Assembly (NCBI RefSeq): GCF_030269125.1
Contig: NZ_BSSM01000007.1
Span: forward strand, 248,001-312,000
Direction of reading: 5' to 3'
Length of the DNA stretch: 64,000 nt
Source of the DNA: Streptomyces hygroscopicus subsp. hygroscopicus
GTDB lineage: Bacteria; Actinomycetota; Actinomycetes; Streptomycetales; Streptomycetaceae
Below the pieces are notes generated by a model, which was given only the letters and a program-made list of their open reading frames with translations, was not told the DNA's origin and made no database searches. The number at the start of each line of letters is the position of its first letter. The stretch's first letter is position 1. Below, piece after piece: positions 1 to 8,442 of the stretch. The translations under genes and the position numbers were made by a program.

Positions 1-779
1 GGCTGCGGAAGGGGGCGTACGGCACCGCCCTGATCCTCACCTCCTTCCACCAGAGCCCGCTGCCCACCGCGCTGCTGCTGCGGCTCGCCGGGATCGGCCG
101 CATCGGCGCCGACAGCGCCGACCACCCCGGCCGGCTGCTCGACGTCCGCCACCGCCGCCTGCCCGGCCGCCACGAGGCCGAGGCCGCCGTGGACACGGCC
201 GCCGCCATGGGCTTCACGCCCTCGCCCGGCGACGACGGGCGGCTGCGCGTCCTGCCGCCCCCCGACACCAGCGCCCTGACCGGCAACGGCCCCTACGTCG
301 TGCTGCACCCCGGTGCCAGCGCGCCCGCCCGCGCCTGGAGCCCGCACCGCTGTGCCGAGGCGGTGACGCTGCTCGCCGACGCGGGGCACCGCGTCGTCGT
401 CACCGGCGGCCCGCGGGAGCGGGCGCTCACCGGGTACGTGAGCGGCACCGCGGCCGTGGACCTCGGCGGCCGCACCGGCCCGCGCACCCTCGCCGGGGTG
501 CTGCGCATGGCCGACGTGGTGGTCAGCGCCAACACCGGTCCCGCCCACCTCGCCGCGGCCGTCGGCACCCCGGTCGTCTCCCTGTTCGCACCCGTGGTCC
601 CCGCCGAACGCTGGGCCCCCTACGGCGTCCCCGCCATCCTGCTCGGCGACCAGTCGGCCCCCTGCGCGGACACCCGGGCCCTGGTCTGCCCGGTGCCCGG
701 CCACCCCTGTCTGGACGAGGTCACCGGACAGGACGTGGTCCGCGCGGTGCACAAGCTCGTCCAGGAGGAACGGTCATGA
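1..779 (+). CDS. Glycosyltransferase family 9 (heptosyltransferase-like), 5' end outside window
   Basis: The reading frame is open from base 3, so the start codon lies upstream of the window and only about the last 258 residues are seen. The C-terminal half carries the family-9 signature: a strand followed by HPGAS, a turn with VTGGPRE, and the nucleotide-binding stretch SANTGPAHLAAAVGTPVVSL. Family 9 contains the ADP-heptose LPS heptosyltransferases; in a Gram-positive organism the acceptor is unknown. The gene overlaps the next by 4 bp and heads an operon that also encodes ADP-heptose synthesis, so heptose transfer is the likely role (inference). The family call is firm, the acceptor is not. 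Confidence 0.85.
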   Translation, partial: LRKGAYGTALILTSFHQSPLPTALLLRLAGIGRIGADSADHPGRLLDVRHRRLPGRHEAEAAVDTAAAMGFTPSPGDDGRLRVLPPPDTSALTGNGPYVVLHPGASAPARAWSPHRCAEAVTLLADAGHRVVVTGGPRERALTGYVSGTAAVDLGGRTGPRTLAGVLRMADVVVSANTGPAHLAAAVGTPVVSLFAPVVPAERWAPYGVPAILLGDQSAPCADTRALVCPVPGHPCLDEVTGQDVVRAVHKLVQEERS

Positions 780-1738
780 ACATCCTCGTCTGGCACGTGC
801 ACGGATCGTGGCTCACCACCTTCGTGCAGGGCCCCCACACCTACCTGGTCCCGGTGACCGAGGACCGCGGTCCCGACGGCCTCGGCCGCGCCGTCACCTG
901 GGACTGGCCGGCCTCCGTACGGGAGCGGACCCCCGGTCGACTCCGGGAGGACGAGATCGACCTGATGGTCCTGCAACGCCCGCACGAACCCGACCTCGCC
1001 CGGCGCTGGACCGGCCGCCGTCCCGGCCTCGACGTCCCCGCCGTGTACGTCGAGCACAACAGTCCCGACGCCGCCCCCGAGCGCCAGCTCCACCCGCTGG
1101 CCGGGCAGTCGGCGGTCCCCGTCGTGCACGTCACCCACTTCAACCGGCTGATGTGGGACAACGGCCGGGCCCCCACCGAGGTCGTCGAGCACGGCATCGT
1201 GGACCCCGGCCCGCAGTGGACCGGCACCGAGCGGCGCGCGGCCGTCGTCGTCAACGAGCCCCTGCGCAGGGGCCGTACGACCGGCACCGACCTGCTGCCC
1301 CGCTTCGCCCGGTGCGCCCCCCTGGACGTCTTCGGCATGCGCACCGAAGGACTGGCCGGCCACCTCGGCCTGCCCCCCGACCGCGTCCGCACCCGCGACC
1401 TGCCCCAGCGCGAACTCCACCGCGAGATGGCCCGGTGCCGGCTCTACCTGCACCCCGTGCGCTGGACCTCGCTCGGCCTGTCCCTGCTGGAGGCCATGTT
1501 CCTCGGCATGCCGGTGGTGGCCCTGGACACCACCGAGGTCCGCGAGGCCGTACCCGAGGGCGCCGGGGTGGTCTCCAACCGCCTCGACGTCCTGGAGGAC
1601 GCCGTGCGCGCCTTCCTCGCCGACCCCGGGCACGCGCGCCGCACCGGCGCCGCCGCACGGGCCGCGGCCCAGGCCCGCTACGGAGAGCGGCGCTTCCTGG
1701 ACGACTGGGAGCGCCTGATCAAGGAGGTCACCCGATGA
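776..1738 (+). CDS. Glycosyltransferase, GT4-like
   Basis: A 320-residue protein starting at an ATG that overlaps the preceding stop (ATGA), with GGAGGAAC just upstream. The C-terminal third has the retaining GT-B donor site: LGLSLLEAMFLGMPVVALDTTEVREAV, with the conserved glutamate of the EAM motif. The N-terminal domain (MNILVWHVHGSW, then PAVYVEHNSP) looks like a GT4 acceptor domain, but it is shorter than the usual 370-400 residues. It probably transfers a sugar in the same glycan pathway as its neighbours; donor and acceptor cannot be read from sequence. Confidence 0.8.
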   Translation: MNILVWHVHGSWLTTFVQGPHTYLVPVTEDRGPDGLGRAVTWDWPASVRERTPGRLREDEIDLMVLQRPHEPDLARRWTGRRPGLDVPAVYVEHNSPDAAPERQLHPLAGQSAVPVVHVTHFNRLMWDNGRAPTEVVEHGIVDPGPQWTGTERRAAVVVNEPLRRGRTTGTDLLPRFARCAPLDVFGMRTEGLAGHLGLPPDRVRTRDLPQRELHREMARCRLYLHPVRWTSLGLSLLEAMFLGMPVVALDTTEVREAVPEGAGVVSNRLDVLEDAVRAFLADPGHARRTGAAARAAAQARYGERRFLDDWERLIKEVTR

Positions 1739-2967
1739 GCCGTACCCCGCCCACGGCCGGGCGCGTCGCCATGGTCTCCGAGCACGCCAGCCCGCTGGCC
1801 GCGCTCGGCGGACCGGACGCGGGCGGCCAGAACGTCTACGTGGCCCAGCTGGCCCGGCAGCTCGCCGGAAAGGGCTACCGGGTAACGGTCTACACCCGGC
1901 GGGACTCGGCGGGCCTGCCGGACCGGGTGACCCTCATCGAGGGCGTACAGGTGGTGCACGTGCCCGCCGGACCGCCCGAACCCGTGCCCAAGGACGAACT
2001 CCTGCCCCACATGGTCGAGTTCGGCGAGTTCCTGGCCCGGCAGTGGGCCGCGGACCCGCCCGACGTGGCGCACTCCCACTTCTGGATGTCGGGTCTGGCC
2101 GCCCTGTGCGGCGCCCGGGGCCTCGGCATCCCGGTCGTGCAGACCTACCACGCCCTCGGCACGGTCAAGCGGCGCTACCAGGGCGCTGCCGACACCAGCC
2201 CGCCGCAGCGCCTCGCGATCGAGGAGGCCATCGGCCACGAGTGCGCCCGGATCATCGCCACGTGCAGCGACGAGGTGGCCGAACTGAAGGCCATGGGGCT
2301 GCCGAAGGACCGGTTCGACGTGGTGCCCTGCGGGGTCGACCCCGACCAGTTCGCCCCCGTGCCGGGCTCCCGTCCCGCCGGGGCCCGCCGGCGGCTGCTG
2401 GCCGTCGGGCGGCTCGTGCCGCGCAAGGGCTTCGACCGCGCCATCCGCGCCCTCGCCGGCGTGCCCGACGCCGAACTCCTCATCGCCGGCGGCCCGGAGG
2501 CCGAGCTGCTCGGGGGCGACCCCGAGGCCCGGCGGCTGCGCGCGCTGGCCGGAGAGTACGGCGTCGCGGACCGCGTCACCCTGCTCGGCGGGATCAGCCG
2601 GACCCGGATGCCCCGGCTGATGGCCGGCGCCGACCTCGTCCTTTCCCTGCCCCGCTACGAGCCGTTCGGCATCGTCCCGCTGGAGGCCATGGCCTGCGCC
2701 ACCCCGGTCCTCGCCACGGCGGTCGGCGGCCAGCTCGACACCGTCGTGGACGGCACCACCGGCGTCCTGGTACCGGCCGACGACGACCACGACCTCGCGG
2801 CGGTCGTCCGCGGCCTCCTCGCCGACCCCGAGCGCCTCGACCGGTACGGCGCCGCCGGCCGCCGCCGGGTGCTGACGCACTACACCTGGGACCGCGTGGC
2901 CGACGGCGTGGCCGGGGTCTACGGCGCCGTGTCCGCCCGCCCCTCCCTCTCCGGAGTCGTCCGATGA
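1735..2967 (+). CDS. Glycosyltransferase family 4
   Basis: A 410-residue GT4 enzyme. I chose the ATG at 1735, which overlaps the preceding stop by 4 bp; the frame is open further upstream but that part is antisense-like and Arg/Pro-rich. The N-terminus has the glycine-rich loop GGPDAGGQNVYVAQLARQL, typical of the MshA and sucrose-phosphate-synthase-like branch, and HSHFWMSGL. The C-terminal domain has the donor site YEPFGIVPLEAMACATPVLAT. All catalytic motifs look intact. It lies in the heptose operon directly before the isomerase gene. MshA itself is less likely, because the mycothiol gene normally sits elsewhere, but that cannot be excluded from motifs alone. Confidence 0.85.
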   Translation: MSRTPPTAGRVAMVSEHASPLAALGGPDAGGQNVYVAQLARQLAGKGYRVTVYTRRDSAGLPDRVTLIEGVQVVHVPAGPPEPVPKDELLPHMVEFGEFLARQWAADPPDVAHSHFWMSGLAALCGARGLGIPVVQTYHALGTVKRRYQGAADTSPPQRLAIEEAIGHECARIIATCSDEVAELKAMGLPKDRFDVVPCGVDPDQFAPVPGSRPAGARRRLLAVGRLVPRKGFDRAIRALAGVPDAELLIAGGPEAELLGGDPEARRLRALAGEYGVADRVTLLGGISRTRMPRLMAGADLVLSLPRYEPFGIVPLEAMACATPVLATAVGGQLDTVVDGTTGVLVPADDDHDLAAVVRGLLADPERLDRYGAAGRRRVLTHYTWDRVADGVAGVYGAVSARPSLSGVVR

Positions 2968-3635
2968 AGCCCGTCACCGACACCGCGCATTGCGACGACC
3001 TGATGAAGGCCCTGGAGACCTTCCGCGCGTGCGGCCCGCTCATCGGGCGCTGGGGCACCGAACTGGCCCGCCGCCTGGGCACCGGCTCCCGGCTGCTGGT
3101 CGCGGGCAACGGCGGCAGCGCGGCCCAGGCCCAGCACCTGACCGCCGAGCTGGTCGGCCGCTACCGCGACGACCGGCCGCCGTTCTCCGCGGTCGCCCTG
3201 CACGCCGACACCTCCTCCACCACCGCCATCGCCAACGACTACGGCGTGCAGGAGGTGTTCGCCCGCCAGACCGCCGCGCACGGCCGCCCCGGCGACGTGC
3301 TGATGCTGCTGTCCACCAGCGGCGCCAGCGCCAACCTGCTGTCCGCCGCGGACCGCGCCCACCGCCTCGGCATGACCGTGTGGGCCCTGACCGGCAGGCC
3401 CCCCAACCCCCTCCAGCTCGGCGCCGACGAGGCGCTGTGCGTGGACGCGCCGGTGGCCGCCACCGTGCAGGAACTCCACCTGGTCGCCGTGCACATGCTG
3501 TGCGAGGCGTTCGACCGCGCGGTGGAGCGCGGCGAGGCGGACGGGCGGACGCGGCCCCGCGCCGACGGCGAACCAGGTGACGTGGGACGGCTGTGGGGCG
3601 GTGCCCCGGTGGCGTGGCGGAAGGAGCAGACATGA
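2964..3635 (+). CDS. gmhA: Sedoheptulose-7-phosphate isomerase (SIS domain)
   Basis: A 223-residue single SIS-domain protein; the ATG at 2964 overlaps the previous stop by 4 bp. Key motifs are AGNGGSAAQAQHLTAELVGRY, the substrate-phosphate loop STSGASANLL, and the C-terminal helix with QELHLVAVHMLCEAFD, all as in GmhA. The enzyme converts sedoheptulose 7-phosphate to D-glycero-D-manno-heptose 7-phosphate, the first step to ADP-heptose. It is about 30 residues longer than E. coli GmhA because of a C-terminal tail. The following gene encodes the next kinase and nucleotidyltransferase steps, which supports the assignment. Confidence 0.9.
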   Translation: MKPVTDTAHCDDLMKALETFRACGPLIGRWGTELARRLGTGSRLLVAGNGGSAAQAQHLTAELVGRYRDDRPPFSAVALHADTSSTTAIANDYGVQEVFARQTAAHGRPGDVLMLLSTSGASANLLSAADRAHRLGMTVWALTGRPPNPLQLGADEALCVDAPVAATVQELHLVAVHMLCEAFDRAVERGEADGRTRPRADGEPGDVGRLWGGAPVAWRKEQT

Positions 3636-5089
3636 CACACGCCGGTACGACCGCCCCGCGCACCCCGCTGGTCGTGGTGGGCGACGCCCTCCTCGACCAC
3701 GACCTGTGCGGCCACGCCGAGCGGCTGGCCCCCGACGCGCCCGTGCCCGTCGTGCACGACACCCGGCGCAGCTCCCGCCCCGGCGGCGCGGCCCTCGCCG
3801 CCTGCCTGGCCGCCGCCGACGGCCGCCCGGTCACCCTCGTCACCGCCCTCGGCACCGACCCGGCCAGCGCCACCCTGCGCGAACTCCTCGCGGACCGGGT
3901 CGACTTGGTGGAGGTGCCGCTGGAGGGCAGCCTGAGCAGCAAGACCCGGGTCCTTGCCGGGGACCGGCCGCTGCTGCGCCTGGACGACGGCGAGGGACAC
4001 GCCCGCGAGGCCACCGGGGAGGCGCTGTCCGCGATCACGGCGGCCCGGGGAGTCCTGGTCGCCGACTACGGCCGGGGCACCGCCGACGTCCTGCGGGACG
4101 CGCTGTGCCGTACCACCGCGTCCGTGGTCTGGGACCCCCATGTGCGGGGCGGGCCCCCGGCGCCGGGCGCCCGCCTGGTCACCCCCTCGGCACAGGAGGC
4201 CCGCGTCTTCGCCCGGCGGCTGGCCGACCGGCAGGGCGAGTCGGACGGCGACGCCGGGCTGCGGACCGCCGCCCGGGACGCCCGCGCCCTGGTGCGCGCC
4301 TGGCAGGTCCGGGCGGTCGCCGTCACCCTCGGCGAACGCGGCGCCCTCCTCTCCCACGGTGAGACCCCGCTGCTCGTCCCCACCCCGGCCGCCGCGGCCG
4401 GCGACCCCTGCGGCGCGGGCGACCGCTTCGCCGCGGCGGCCGCCGGACTGCTCGCCGACGGCGCCTTCACCGAGGCCGCCGTCCAGGCCGCCGTCCACGC
4501 GGCCACCCGGTACGTGGCCGAGGGCGGCGCCCGCACGGTCGCGACACCGGGGGGCCGCCCGCAGCGGCCCGAACCCGCGCCGGCGGCCGGTGACCCCACC
4601 GCGGACGCCGTGCGCACCGCCGCCCGGGTCCGGGCCGCGGGGCGCACCGTCGTCGCCGCGGGCGGCTGCTTCGACCTGCTGCACGCGGGTCACGTCGCCC
4701 TCCTCCAGGCCGCCCGGCGGGCCGGCGACTGCCTGATCGTCTGCGTCAACTCCGACGACTCGGTGCGCCGCCGCAAGGGCGACGGCCGCCCCCTCGTCCC
4801 CGTCGCCGACCGTGTCCGGGTGCTGCGCGCCCTGGAGTGCGTGGACGCGGTCGCCGTCTTCGACGAGGACACCCCCGAACGCCTCCTCGCCTCCCTCCGC
4901 CCGCACATCTGGGCCAAGGGCGGCGACTACGCCCGCACACCGCTGCCCGAACAGTCCCTGGTGGAGAGCTGGGGCGGCCAGGTCCTCCTGCTGCCGTACC
5001 TGGACGGCCGCTCCACGACCGGGCTCGCGCGCAGGGCCGCCCTGTCCCCGACGGGTTCGGCGAGCCGGGGCCGCGACCTGGGCGCCTGA
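3632..5089 (+). CDS. hldE: Bifunctional heptose-7-phosphate kinase / heptose-1-phosphate adenylyltransferase
   Basis: 485 residues. The ATG at 3632 overlaps the gmhA stop by 4 bp and follows AAGGAG. Residues 1 to about 330 form a PfkB/ribokinase-type kinase with the anion-hole motif PCGAGDRFAAA. Residues from about 340 form a nucleotidyltransferase with GGCFDLLHAGH (the HxGH motif), VNSDDSVRRRKG and AKGGDY. This order is that of HldE (RfaE), which phosphorylates heptose 7-phosphate at C1 and later adenylylates it. The intervening phosphatase GmhB is not in the window and may lie upstream of base 1. The two domains look intact. Confidence 0.9.
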   Translation: MTHAGTTAPRTPLVVVGDALLDHDLCGHAERLAPDAPVPVVHDTRRSSRPGGAALAACLAAADGRPVTLVTALGTDPASATLRELLADRVDLVEVPLEGSLSSKTRVLAGDRPLLRLDDGEGHAREATGEALSAITAARGVLVADYGRGTADVLRDALCRTTASVVWDPHVRGGPPAPGARLVTPSAQEARVFARRLADRQGESDGDAGLRTAARDARALVRAWQVRAVAVTLGERGALLSHGETPLLVPTPAAAAGDPCGAGDRFAAAAAGLLADGAFTEAAVQAAVHAATRYVAEGGARTVATPGGRPQRPEPAPAAGDPTADAVRTAARVRAAGRTVVAAGGCFDLLHAGHVALLQAARRAGDCLIVCVNSDDSVRRRKGDGRPLVPVADRVRVLRALECVDAVAVFDEDTPERLLASLRPHIWAKGGDYARTPLPEQSLVESWGGQVLLLPYLDGRSTTGLARRAALSPTGSASRGRDLGA

Positions 5090-5171
5090 GGCCCAGGGGC
5101 CCGGACGCGCCGCCGTCCCGGCCCCCGACCACCGGCCGCTCCCGGTTCCCGTCCCCTGGAGGACCCTCCCC

Positions 5172-6167
5172 GTGATCCGCACCCCCCACCCCCCGACCGT
5201 CCTGGTGCTGCGTGCCCTGGGTCTCGGTGACCTGCTGGCCGCGGTGCCCGCGCTGCGCGGCATCCGCCGGGGTTTCCCCGGGCACCGGATCGTCCTCGCG
5301 CAGCCCGCGGGGCTCACCGGACTCGCCCTGGAGACGGGCGCGTCGGACGACGTGTTCCCGGCCGAGGCACCGGGGCGCGCGGTACCGGCGCTCACGCACT
5401 GGACCGGACCCCCGCCCGACGTGGCGATCGACCTGCACGGAAACGGCCCCGAGAGCCGCGACGCCCTCGCCGCCCTGCGCCCGCGCCGCCTGCTCGCGCA
5501 CGCCTGCCCGGACGCCCCGCCCTGGCGGGCCCAGGCGCACGAACGGGACCGCTGGTGCGGCTTCCTGGGCGCGTACGGCATCCCGGCCGACCCCCTCGAC
5601 CTCCGCCTCCCCCCGCCCGCGACGCCCTCCCCGGCGCCGGGCGCGGTCCTCGTCCACCCCGGTGCCGCCTCGGGTTCCCGCCGCTGGCCGGCCGAGCGGT
5701 TCGCCGCCGTCGTACGGTGCCTGCGGGCCGCCGGACACCGCGTGGTGCTGACCGGCGGCCCGGGGGAGGAGGCCCTCGTACGGTCGGTCGCCGAGCGCGG
5801 CGGCGCGCACGCCCGGGACGTCCTGGCCGGCGGCCTGCCCCTGGCCGAGCTGTCCGCGCTGGTGGCCGAGGCGTCCCTGGTGCTGTGCGGCGACACCGGC
5901 CTCGCCCATCTCGCGTACGCCCACGCCACCCGCTCCGTCACCCTGTTCGGGCCCGTCCCGCCCCGGCTGTGGGGGCCGCCCCCGAGCCCCGGCCACCTGG
6001 CCCTGTGGAAGCCCGGCCCGCCCGGCGACCCGCACGGCCGCACCCCCGACGCCCGCCTGCTGCGCATCGGCTCCGGTGAGGCCGCCGCGGCCTGTCTGAC
6101 GCTGCTGCGGCAGCACCACGAACGTACGCGGGCGGTCGGCCGCCCGGCGGTGGCCCATGTCGACTGA
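5172..6167 (+). CDS. Glycosyltransferase family 9 (heptosyltransferase-like)
   Basis: 331 residues starting at the GTG at 5172, 9 bases after CTGGAGGA; an 82-bp gap separates it from hldE. The N-terminus VLVLRALGLGDLLAAVPALRGIRR is the family-9 acceptor-domain signature, and the donor site is CGDTGLAHLAYAHATRSVTLFGP. VLVHPGAASGSRRWPAERF is the usual start of the second Rossmann domain. It is a second family-9 enzyme in the operon, so the product may carry more than one heptose, or the two enzymes may use different acceptors. The 3' end overlaps the next gene by 11 bp. Confidence 0.87.
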   Translation: MIRTPHPPTVLVLRALGLGDLLAAVPALRGIRRGFPGHRIVLAQPAGLTGLALETGASDDVFPAEAPGRAVPALTHWTGPPPDVAIDLHGNGPESRDALAALRPRRLLAHACPDAPPWRAQAHERDRWCGFLGAYGIPADPLDLRLPPPATPSPAPGAVLVHPGAASGSRRWPAERFAAVVRCLRAAGHRVVLTGGPGEEALVRSVAERGGAHARDVLAGGLPLAELSALVAEASLVLCGDTGLAHLAYAHATRSVTLFGPVPPRLWGPPPSPGHLALWKPGPPGDPHGRTPDARLLRIGSGEAAAACLTLLRQHHERTRAVGRPAVAHVD

Positions 6168-7113
6168 GCCCGTCCTCGGCCGGGTCGGCCGCCCCGCCGC
6201 CGGCGGCGACCGGAGGATCACCGTCGCGGTCATCACCCGCGACCGCGCCGCCAGCCTGCTGCGCACCCTCGACGCCCTGGCCGCGCTGCCGGAGCGGCCG
6301 CCGGTCATCGTCGTGGACAACTCCCGCGACGACCGCACCCGCCGGGCCGTGCGCGGCCACCCCGCGCTCACCCGGCTGCTGCGCCCCACCGCCAACACGG
6401 GTGCCCTCGGCCGCAATCTGGCCGTCCGGCACGCCCGAACCCCCTACGTGGCCTTCAGCGACGACGACTCCTGGTGGGAACCCGGCAGCCTCGCCCACGC
6501 CGCCGACCTCCTCGACCGCCACCCCCGGCTCGGCCTGCTCGCCGCCCGCACCCTGGTCGGCGACGAGGCCGCCGAGGACCCCCTCAACGCGGTGCTCGCC
6601 GCCTCGCCCCTGCCGCCCGAACCGGACCTCCCCGGTCGCCCGGTGCTCGGCTTCCTCGGCTGCGCCTGCGTGGTGCGCCGGGAGGCGTTCCTCGCCGCGG
6701 GCGGCTTCCACCCGCTGCTCTTCTTCGGGGGCGAGGAGACCCTGCTCGCCTACGACCTCGCCGCGCGGGGCTGGGGCGTGGCCTACGAACCCGCGCTGCG
6801 CGCCCGCCACCACCCCGAGGACCACGGCCGCAGCGGACGCCCCTTCCTCGTCCGGCGCAATCACGTCCTCACCACCTGCCTGCGCCGCCCCTGGCCCGTG
6901 GCCCTGCGCGCCGCCGCGGCCCTCGCGCTCGCCGCCGCCCGCGATCACCCCGGCGCCCGCCGGGCATTGCGGGAAACCCTGGCCCGCCTGCCCGCCACCC
7001 TGGCCCGCCGCCACCGCCTGCCGCCCCGGGTCGAGCACGCCGCCCGCCTGCTGGACCGCCAGGCGGCCGGGGGACCGGCGGGGCCGGCCGGGGAGGAGGG
7101 CGTCGCACGATGA
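6157..7113 (+). CDS. Glycosyltransferase family 2, first of a tandem pair
   Basis: 318 residues, GT-A fold. ITVAVITRDRAASLLRTLDAL is the nucleotide-binding start, VIVVDNS is the first acidic strand, and VAFSDDDSWWEPGS holds the DxD metal site. A second acidic motif, FGGEETLLAYDLAARGW, gives the catalytic base region. Compared with the next gene it shares the motif string with GRNLAVRH and PYVAF, so the two are clearly paralogues from a local duplication. It starts inside the 3' end of the preceding gene (11-bp overlap), consistent with one operon. Confidence 0.87.
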   Translation: MSTEPVLGRVGRPAAGGDRRITVAVITRDRAASLLRTLDALAALPERPPVIVVDNSRDDRTRRAVRGHPALTRLLRPTANTGALGRNLAVRHARTPYVAFSDDDSWWEPGSLAHAADLLDRHPRLGLLAARTLVGDEAAEDPLNAVLAASPLPPEPDLPGRPVLGFLGCACVVRREAFLAAGGFHPLLFFGGEETLLAYDLAARGWGVAYEPALRARHHPEDHGRSGRPFLVRRNHVLTTCLRRPWPVALRAAAALALAAARDHPGARRALRETLARLPATLARRHRLPPRVEHAARLLDRQAAGGPAGPAGEEGVAR

Positions 7114-8018
7114 GCCGCGCCCGCACCGGCGACCGTACGACCGTGGTCGTGATCACCCACAACCGTCGCGCCGAACTGCTGCGCACACTCGGTGAGTTGG
7201 CGCGTCTGCCCGAACGGCCCCAGGTGATCGTCACCGACAACGGCTCGACCGACGGCACCGCCGGGGCCGTCGAGCAGGACTTCCCGGAGACGACCCTGCT
7301 GCGGCCGGGCCGCAATCTCGGGGCCGTCGGCCGCAACCTGGCCGTCCGGCACGTCCGCACGCCCTACGTGGCCTTCTGCGACGACGACTCCTGGTGGGAG
7401 CCCGGCAGCCTCGCCCGCGCCGCCGATCTGCTCGACGCCCGGCCCCGGCTCGCGGCCGTCACCGCGCGGATCGTCGTGGAGCCGGAGGGCACCGAGGACC
7501 CGGTCGTTCGCGAACTGCGCGACTCGCCGCTGCCGGGCCCCGACTGGCTCCCCGGACCGGCCCTCGGCTCCTTCCTGGCCGCCGCCACGGTCATGCGCAC
7601 CACCGCCTTCCGCGCGGGCGGCGGCTTCCACCCCGGCCTGTGGCTCGGCGGGGAGGAGGAACTGCTCGCCTGCGACCTGCTGCGACAGGGCTGGTGGCTC
7701 GCCTACGCGGAGGAACTCACCGTCCACCACCAGGCGTCCCTGCTGCGCGACAGCACGGCCCGGCGCGTCCTCGGCCTGCGCAACACGCTGTGGTTCACCT
7801 GGCTGCGCCGCCCGCTCCTGCCGGCCCTGCGCCGCACCGGGTACCTGATGCGCACGGTCCCCCGGGACACCGCCTCCGCCCGCGCCTTCGCCCGCGCCAC
7901 CGCCGGCCTGCCCTGGGTCCTGCGCCAACGCGACCCCGTACCCCCCGACCTCGAACACCGCCTGTCCGCCCTGGAAGCGGCCCGCCGCGACTCCCCGGCC
8001 CGCCGCTATATCGGGTGA
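7110..8018 (+). CDS. Glycosyltransferase family 2, second of a tandem pair
   Basis: 302 residues; the ATG at 7110 overlaps the preceding stop by 4 bp and follows GGGGAGGAGG. It has the GT-A features TVVVITHNRRAELLRTLGEL, VTDNGSTDGTAGAV, the metal site CDDDSWWEPGS, and WLGGEEELLACDLLRQGWW. Near-identical blocks with the preceding protein (GRNLAVRH, TPYVAF, DDDSWWEPGSLA) show recent duplication, while the variable regions have diverged, suggesting a different acceptor. It is the last gene of the heptose/glycan operon; a GC-rich hairpin follows. Confidence 0.87.
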   Translation: MSRARTGDRTTVVVITHNRRAELLRTLGELARLPERPQVIVTDNGSTDGTAGAVEQDFPETTLLRPGRNLGAVGRNLAVRHVRTPYVAFCDDDSWWEPGSLARAADLLDARPRLAAVTARIVVEPEGTEDPVVRELRDSPLPGPDWLPGPALGSFLAAATVMRTTAFRAGGGFHPGLWLGGEEELLACDLLRQGWWLAYAEELTVHHQASLLRDSTARRVLGLRNTLWFTWLRRPLLPALRRTGYLMRTVPRDTASARAFARATAGLPWVLRQRDPVPPDLEHRLSALEAARRDSPARRYIG

Positions 8019-8442
8019 CGGCCTCGGTTCCGCGCGGCTGCGGCGGACGCCGCGCGAGAGGTGGCCGCCGGGCGGGGACGGGCGGGCGTGCCGGGGCCCC
8101 GTCGAGAGGCGGCCCCGGTCGCGCCGGACCACTCCCCGCGCACGTACCGCGGGCTCCCGCCCGGCCACCGGGCCGCTCGGTGCTCCTTCGGGAATACCGG
8201 GAGGCGTCGGGGCGTGGTGACGGAGCCTTCGCCCGCGCGTTCGCGGGGACCGTGCGCTCCGGCCGCGTCGCCGGGGGCCCGGAACCCCGTCGGCGCGGGA
8301 AGTCCCGCCCCCGGAACCCCACCCGCCCCGCCGCGTCCGGTTGAGACCGTGGCGTCCGCCGTGCAAGGTGGTGCTCCAAGGTCAGGTTCATGGCCAGGAC
8401 GCGGCCACACCTGGCCCTTACTCGATCTGACCGGGTGATGCC
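8019..8442. other. Intergenic region after the glycan operon
   Basis: 424 bases with no convincing gene; the short open frames here are Arg/Pro/Gly-rich with no recognisable motif. The 5' part holds the hairpin at 8031-8056. The last 60 bases must contain the promoter of the STAS-ANTAR gene, but I see no clear -35/-10 pair. Confidence 0.5.
8031..8056 (+). terminator. GC-rich hairpin after the heptose/glycan operon
   Basis: CGCGCGGC (8031-8038) and its exact complement GCCGCGCG (8049-8056) flank a 10-base loop, 13 bases after the last stop codon. There is no T tract, as is common for terminators in very GC-rich actinomycetes. Confidence 0.45.

Noticed and set aside
8061..8438. 125-codon plus-strand frame after the glycan operon
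   Set aside because: No ribosome site, Pro/Arg/Ser-rich, no motif; it is probably noncoding.
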